Part shown: piece after piece, positions 48,359-51,517 of the stretch | Layout: each line of letters begins with the position of its first letter | Numbering within the stretch: the stretch's first letter is position 1 | Assembly (NCBI GenBank): GCA_013215215.1 | Contig: JABSOU010000020.1 | Span: 5,470-56,986 of the forward strand | Source of the DNA: Cognatishimia sp. | GTDB taxonomy: Bacteria; Pseudomonadota; Alphaproteobacteria; Rhodobacterales; Rhodobacteraceae | Direction: 5' to 3' | DNA length: 51,517 nucleotides | Program-made: the position numbers and the translations under genes | The notes under the pieces: generated by a model | What the model was told of the DNA's origin: nothing | The model's input: the letters and a program-made list of their open reading frames with translations, nothing else | The model's database searches: none

Positions 48359-49756
48359 ATGTCCCAATATGACGTCATCATCATCGGAGCCGGCCCCGGC
48401 GGCTATGTCAGTGCAGTGCGCTGCGCCCAGCTGGGTCTGAAAACCGCCATCGTCGAAGGCCGCGAGACCCTTGGCGGCACCTGCCTCAACGTCGGCTGTA
48501 TCCCGTCCAAAGCGCTCTTGCATGCAACGCACATGCTGCACGAAGCAGAGCACAGCTTTGCGAATATGGGCCTGAAGGGCAAAAGCCCCTCGGTCGACTG
48601 GAAACAAATGCTGACCTACAAAGAAGAGGTCATCGGCCAAAACACCGGCGGCGTCGAGTTCCTGATGAAGAAGAACAAGATCGACTGGCTCAAGGGCTGG
48701 GCGAGCATCCCGGCAGCGGGCAAAGTCACCGTGGGCGACACCACCTACGAGACCAAGAACATCGTGATCGCGTCGGGCTCTGTGCCGTCCTCCCTGCCGG
48801 GTGTTGAGGTCGACAACGACAAAGGCCTCGTGGTCGACAGCACAGGCGCGCTGGAGCTGGGTAAGATCCCTAAAAAGATGGTCGTGATTGGCGCGGGTGT
48901 GATTGGTCTGGAACTGGGCTCGGTTTACGCACGTCTGGGCTCTGAGGTCACTGTGGTCGAATATATGGACGCCGTCTGCCCGGGCATGGACAAAGACGTG
49001 CAGCGCACCTTCAAGCGGATCCTTGAAAAGCAGGGTCTGAACTTTGTGATGGGCGCGGCGGTCTCTGGTGTTGAAACCACCAAGACCAAAGCCAAAGTGA
49101 GCTACGCGCTGAAGAAAAAGCCAGATGCGACCGAAACCATCGACGCCGATGTGGTGCTCGTGGCGACAGGCCGTAAACCTTATGCCGAAGGTCTCGGTCT
49201 TGACGCTCTGGGCGTCAAACTGACCGAGCGCGGCCAGATCGCAACCGACGCCCATTGGGCGACCAACGTGCCGGGCATCTATGCCATCGGCGACGTGATC
49301 GAAGGCCCGATGCTCGCGCATAAAGCCGAAGACGAAGGCATGGCGGTCGCGGATGTGATCGCAGGCAACCATGGCCACGTGAACTATGGCGTCATTCCAG
49401 GCGTGGTTTACACGACCCCAGAGGTGGCGACTGTGGGCCAGACCGAGGATGCTCTGAAAGCCGCAGGTCACAAGATCAAGGTCGGCAAGTTCTCTTTCAT
49501 GGGCAATGGCCGCGCGAAAGCCGTGGGTCAGGCGGATGGATTTGTGAAACTGATCGCAGACAAGGAAACCGACCGGGTTCTTGGCGCAGCCATCATTGGC
49601 CCAGCAGCCGGCGACATGATCCACGAGATCTGCGTGGCGATGGAATTCGGAGCCTCGGCCCAAGACGTCGCCCTGACCTGCCACGCGCACCCGACCTATT
49701 CGGAAGCGGTTCGTGAGGCGGCGCTGGCCTGCGGCGACGGCCCAATCCACGCCTAG
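48359..49756 (+). CDS. lpd: Dihydrolipoyl dehydrogenase (E3)
   Basis: 465 residues. FAD-binding [13 protein letters not shown] at 7-19, redox disulfide Cys42/Cys47 in [16 protein letters not shown]-binding [15 protein letters not shown], and the active-site His in [10 protein letters not shown]. It reoxidises the lipoyl groups of SucB with NAD. GGAG lies eight bases before the ATG. Its last ten codons (ACGDGPIHA and stop) recur as a remnant at 50421-50451, see that entry. Confidence 0.98.
   Translation: MSQYDVIIIGAGPGGYVSAVRCAQLGLKTAIVEGRETLGGTCLNVGCIPSKALLHATHMLHEAEHSFANMGLKGKSPSVDWKQMLTYKEEVIGQNTGGVEFLMKKNKIDWLKGWASIPAAGKVTVGDTTYETKNIVIASGSVPSSLPGVEVDNDKGLVVDSTGALELGKIPKKMVVIGAGVIGLELGSVYARLGSEVTVVEYMDAVCPGMDKDVQRTFKRILEKQGLNFVMGAAVSGVETTKTKAKVSYALKKKPDATETIDADVVLVATGRKPYAEGLGLDALGVKLTERGQIATDAHWATNVPGIYAIGDVIEGPMLAHKAEDEGMAVADVIAGNHGHVNYGVIPGVVYTTPEVATVGQTEDALKAAGHKIKVGKFSFMGNGRAKAVGQADGFVKLIADKETDRVLGAAIIGPAAGDMIHEICVAMEFGASAQDVALTCHAHPTYSEAVREAALACGDGPIHA
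49726..49756 (+). repeat. Left copy of 31-bp direct repeat (3' end of lpd)
   Basis: These 31 bases are the last codons of lpd. They match 50421-50451 at 27 of 31 positions, starting at the identical GGCCTGCGG. All four differences fall at third codon positions or the stop (TAG/TAA) and leave the peptide unchanged. The spacing is 695 bp. Confidence 0.8.
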
Positions 49757-49782
49757 TCAGAACCAACCAAACCATTGTACAG

Positions 49783-49813
49783 AAAAGGCGGTCGCTTCTC
49801 GGCCGCCTTTTTT
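49783..49813 (+). terminator. Intrinsic terminator of the suc-lpd operon
   Basis: AAAAGGCGG (49783-49791) pairs with CCGCCTTTT (49803-49811), with inner pairs closing a CTTCT loop, followed by T's to 49813. It lies 27 bp past the lpd stop. Confidence 0.85.
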
Positions 49814-49827
49814 ACGTGTAGCGACAA

Positions 49828-50385
49828 ATGAATAAGAAACTCTTCTGCCTTTACAGCATTTTATGCATCGGATTTTTTCTCGGAGCGTGGGCCTCAAAAA
49901 CATATTTGGCGTCGGATCAATATCGCGCGCTACGAATGGCCAACTTATTTGAGCGAATGTGCCTGCAAGAATTCGACTGGCAAGCGGAGAAACAAAGACC
50001 GCCATTCTTTAGCTTGCAGTCACTTAAATCTAACAACGACATTTTTTTGGACGGATCAGAAGAATGGACTGATAAGCGCTCAAAAACACTTATTCACAGA
50101 TCGTTGACGGGCAGATGCTCCGTTTCGGTTACAGAGCCCTTCGAGGCCAATTCGACCCAAGTTTCAATGCTCATGGAACACCTTGAGACCGTTAAAGACC
50201 GCTTTTACCCGAATTTGGTTCGGGATCCAGGTATGGACGGAACCGCGCCATATGCGATTGGTTGGTTCAATGGAGCGCGTAACACATCACAGAGATGGGG
50301 TATCTTTCTGTTTGGGTCTAGTGTTGGCGACGACAAATTTGCTGTTGTTTTGGGGTATCGTGCTCCACCGGAAAAGCGCAACTAG
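49828..50385 (+). CDS. AT-rich orphan protein with N-terminal membrane anchor
   Basis: 185 residues. A hydrophobic N-terminal helix (LFCLYSILCIGFFLGAW) suggests a signal anchor or lipid-free signal sequence; the remainder has three Cys and no recognised motif. The base composition is clearly more AT-rich than the neighbours, and codons such as TTA, AGA and ATA, rare here, are used, a sign of transfer. It has no strong ribosome-binding site and is enclosed by two copies of the lpd 3' end. Function unknown. Confidence 0.65.
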   Translation: MNKKLFCLYSILCIGFFLGAWASKTYLASDQYRALRMANLFERMCLQEFDWQAEKQRPPFFSLQSLKSNNDIFLDGSEEWTDKRSKTLIHRSLTGRCSVSVTEPFEANSTQVSMLMEHLETVKDRFYPNLVRDPGMDGTAPYAIGWFNGARNTSQRWGIFLFGSSVGDDKFAVVLGYRAPPEKRN

Positions 50386-50420
50386 AATGACCGCTATTTT
50401 CGACGCGAGCATTGCAGTTA

Positions 50421-50451
50421 GGCCTGCGGTGACGGTCCAATCCACGCGTAA
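50421..50451 (+). pseudogene. Remnant of a second lpd 3' end (right repeat copy)
   Basis: In the lpd frame this reads ACGDGPIHA followed by TAA, the exact lpd C-terminus with synonymous codons. The frame is broken immediately upstream (TAG), so only a tail remains. It is followed by its own hairpin and terminator, the arrangement expected after a real lpd gene. It may be the original chromosomal lpd end displaced by an insert. Confidence 0.75.
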
Positions 50452-50452
50452 G

Positions 50453-50503
50453 AATTTTCCGACACGGAAAATTAAAAGCGGCCCTTGGCGGGGCCGCTTT
50501 TTT
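50453..50503 (+). terminator. Inverted repeat plus intrinsic terminator after the lpd remnant
   Basis: AATTTTCCG-ACA-CGGAAAATT (50453-50473) is a perfect nine-base dyad. Directly after it AAAAGCGGCC (50474-50483) pairs with GGCCGCTTTT (50492-50501), ending in T's to 50503. This would also end transcripts of the orphan gene. Confidence 0.8.
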
Positions 50504-50679
50504 CGTGACAGCGCAGGGGCCTTGAGGGGGATCGGGGGTACTGGCCGCTGCGCCGTCACGGGGGTGACGTTGGGCACGTCACATGGGGTGAGTGTGGCTA
50601 GTCTCTTGCTTACAAACTCCACCTATGTGCGCACCTTGCGCTCTGCCAGAGGCGTTCACGGCGATGTGTAGATGATGTG
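50504..50679. other. Gap without recognisable gene
   Basis: It contains the hairpin CGTCAC-GGGG-GTGACG (50554-50569) and nearby CGTCAC and GGGTGAG repeats but no convincing reading frame. It lies between convergent transcripts from lpd/orphan and plsC. Confidence 0.4.
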
Positions 50680-51453
50680 TTAACGGCGTGTCTTGCCGGT
50701 GGCTTTGGCCGCTTGGATGCCTGGAACCGGATCATAACCCGCGTCCCGCATGAGGGCGATGGACTCAGCCTCCACCCGCGTTTCAAGGTCCTGCATGAAG
50801 GCCTCTGTTGAACGGCCAGGTTCAATCGGGTCGAGGAACTCCATCACGGCCAAGCCGGGCTTGCGATAGACCCCGCGACGTGGCCAGAACACGCCCACAT
50901 TGGCGGACACGGGCACAACGGTCTGGCCGGTCTCGCGATAGAGCACGTTGATGCCGATTTTATAGGGCAGATATCCGTCCCACGCGACGCGCATGCCTTG
51001 CGGATAGATGATCAACTGGCCCGCGGGTGCATCGCCATCCTTGACCGCTTTCATCATGCTCTTAATCGCCTCAGAGCGCTTTCCCCGGTTCACAGGCACA
51101 CAGCCAATCCGCATGCCGTACCAGCCCAGAATAGGTGCATAGCGCAGGATCGCTTTCATGATGAACTTGGGCTTTGGCAGCACGCTGACCAGCATGATGA
51201 TGTCAAAAAAGCTCTGGTGCTTGGCCGCGACCAGTACCTCGTCCTGAGGGACTTCGCCACGAATTTCAGATTTCAGCCCGATCATCCAGGCCGCAGACCA
51301 GCGCACATAGCGGCAATAGGTGCGCACGCCGGCATAAGCCCATTTGCGATCCAACACCGCCAGCGGCGTGAAATAGAGCGACATGAGGAACATCATCACA
51401 TACATCTGGATGCTGAACAGCAGCGAGCGGATCCATTGCAGGGCGTATCCCAT
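50680..51453 (-). CDS. plsC: 1-acyl-sn-glycerol-3-phosphate acyltransferase
   Basis: 257 residues. The acyltransferase HX4D motif is KHQSFFD (His79, Asp84), followed by a PVNRG motif and IIYPQGMR in place of the usual FPEGTR. An N-terminal membrane helix (LLFSIQMYVMMFLMSLYF) anchors it. It makes phosphatidic acid from lysophosphatidic acid. Its ATG overlaps the stop of the upstream gene (TGATG), so both belong to one leftward unit. Confidence 0.9.
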   Translation of the reverse strand: MGYALQWIRSLLFSIQMYVMMFLMSLYFTPLAVLDRKWAYAGVRTYCRYVRWSAAWMIGLKSEIRGEVPQDEVLVAAKHQSFFDIIMLVSVLPKPKFIMKAILRYAPILGWYGMRIGCVPVNRGKRSEAIKSMMKAVKDGDAPAGQLIIYPQGMRVAWDGYLPYKIGINVLYRETGQTVVPVSANVGVFWPRRGVYRKPGLAVMEFLDPIEPGRSTEAFMQDLETRVEAESIALMRDAGYDPVPGIQAAKATGKTRR

Positions 51454-51517
51454 CAGCTCAACTCCGATAGTGATTTACGGGCGGCGACACCGGTTGCCAC
51501 AAAGGCTACGGCTGCCG
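51453..51517 (-). CDS. C-terminal fragment of an unidentified gene
   Basis: Only the last 20 codons are inside the window, ending in TGA at 51455-51453 and overlapping the plsC start by one base. The tail reads VAFVATGVAARKSLSELS, hydrophobic then basic. It is too short to identify; a membrane or periplasmic-edge protein is possible. Confidence 0.45.
   Translation of the reverse strand, partial: AAVAFVATGVAARKSLSELS

Noticed and set aside
48149-49750. Long open frame opposite lpd (and similar ones opposite sucB, mdh, glnD and trpS)
   Set aside because: Antisense frames stay open because of the GC and codon bias of the real genes; their translations are His/Arg-rich with no domain, and the sense genes are certain.
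50183-50671. Open frame continuing past the orphan gene through the lpd remnant and terminators
   Set aside because: It reads through two hairpins and a terminator in another frame, and its product is low-complexity without a start signal.

Overview
The window looks like a chromosomal segment of a marine alphaproteobacterium of the Rhodobacteraceae (Roseobacter group). This rests on gene content and order: crotonyl-CoA carboxylase/reductase, ethylmalonyl-CoA mutase, mesaconyl-CoA hydratase and malyl-CoA thioesterase interleaved with the TCA-cycle operons sdhCDAB and mdh-sucCD-sucAB-lpd, plus family-typical small proteins (DUF1737, NnrU, TIGR02186, DUF1194). The DNA is moderately GC-rich with tightly packed genes and many ATGA/TGATG overlaps. 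No tRNA, rRNA, CRISPR, phage or transposase gene was seen. The assignment comes from recognised protein families, not from a database search.

Layout. 1-4100: end of a probable glutathione S-transferase, the ComM/YifB ATPase, then leftward gshB, yraN and rsmI. 4213-9687: a LpoA-like lipoprotein, glnD and murJ. 9799-14001: a rhomboid-like protein lacking the usual catalytic residues, trpS, a universal stress protein, and nfuA-tsaB-rimI. 14186-18832: a BMP-type ABC importer, probably for nucleosides, ending in a strong terminator. 18919-23162: TauE/SafE permease, TIGR02186 protein, SDR, RecD-like helicase and a small conserved-looking protein. 23313-28479: ccr, a secreted EEP hydrolase, ecm and acylphosphatase. 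28476-29949: DUF4329 protein, deoD and a small Cys-rich protein. 30042-34398: sdhCDAB, with a sulfotransferase-like gene between sdhA and sdhB. 34687-39748: DUF1194 protein, mch, DUF1737, NnrU, mcl2, small secreted protein, GNAT and a second TauE. 39916-49756: mdh, sucC, sucD, sucA, sucB, a small secreted protein and lpd. 49757-51517: a one-gene AT-rich insert behind lpd, plsC and a truncated gene.

How the genes work together. The core is central carbon metabolism. Ccr, Ecm, Mch and the malyl-CoA thioesterase are four steps of the ethylmalonyl-CoA pathway, which replaces the glyoxylate shunt for acetyl-CoA assimilation and delivers glyoxylate/malate and succinyl-CoA. These feed the TCA enzymes encoded beside them.

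Most notable. (1) The sdh and suc promoter regions share a pair of TTTGTGATCACAAA-type palindromes with centres exactly 21 bp apart in both places, and a third perfect copy lies near sdh. This suggests one unidentified, possibly GntR-type, regulator for both operons. (2) The last 31 bp of lpd recur 695 bp downstream with four differences, all third-codon-position and synonymous, flanking an AT-rich orphan gene; this looks like an integration or allele-exchange scar at the 3' end of lpd. (3) The rhomboid-like protein lacks the catalytic Ser, His and oxyanion Asn.
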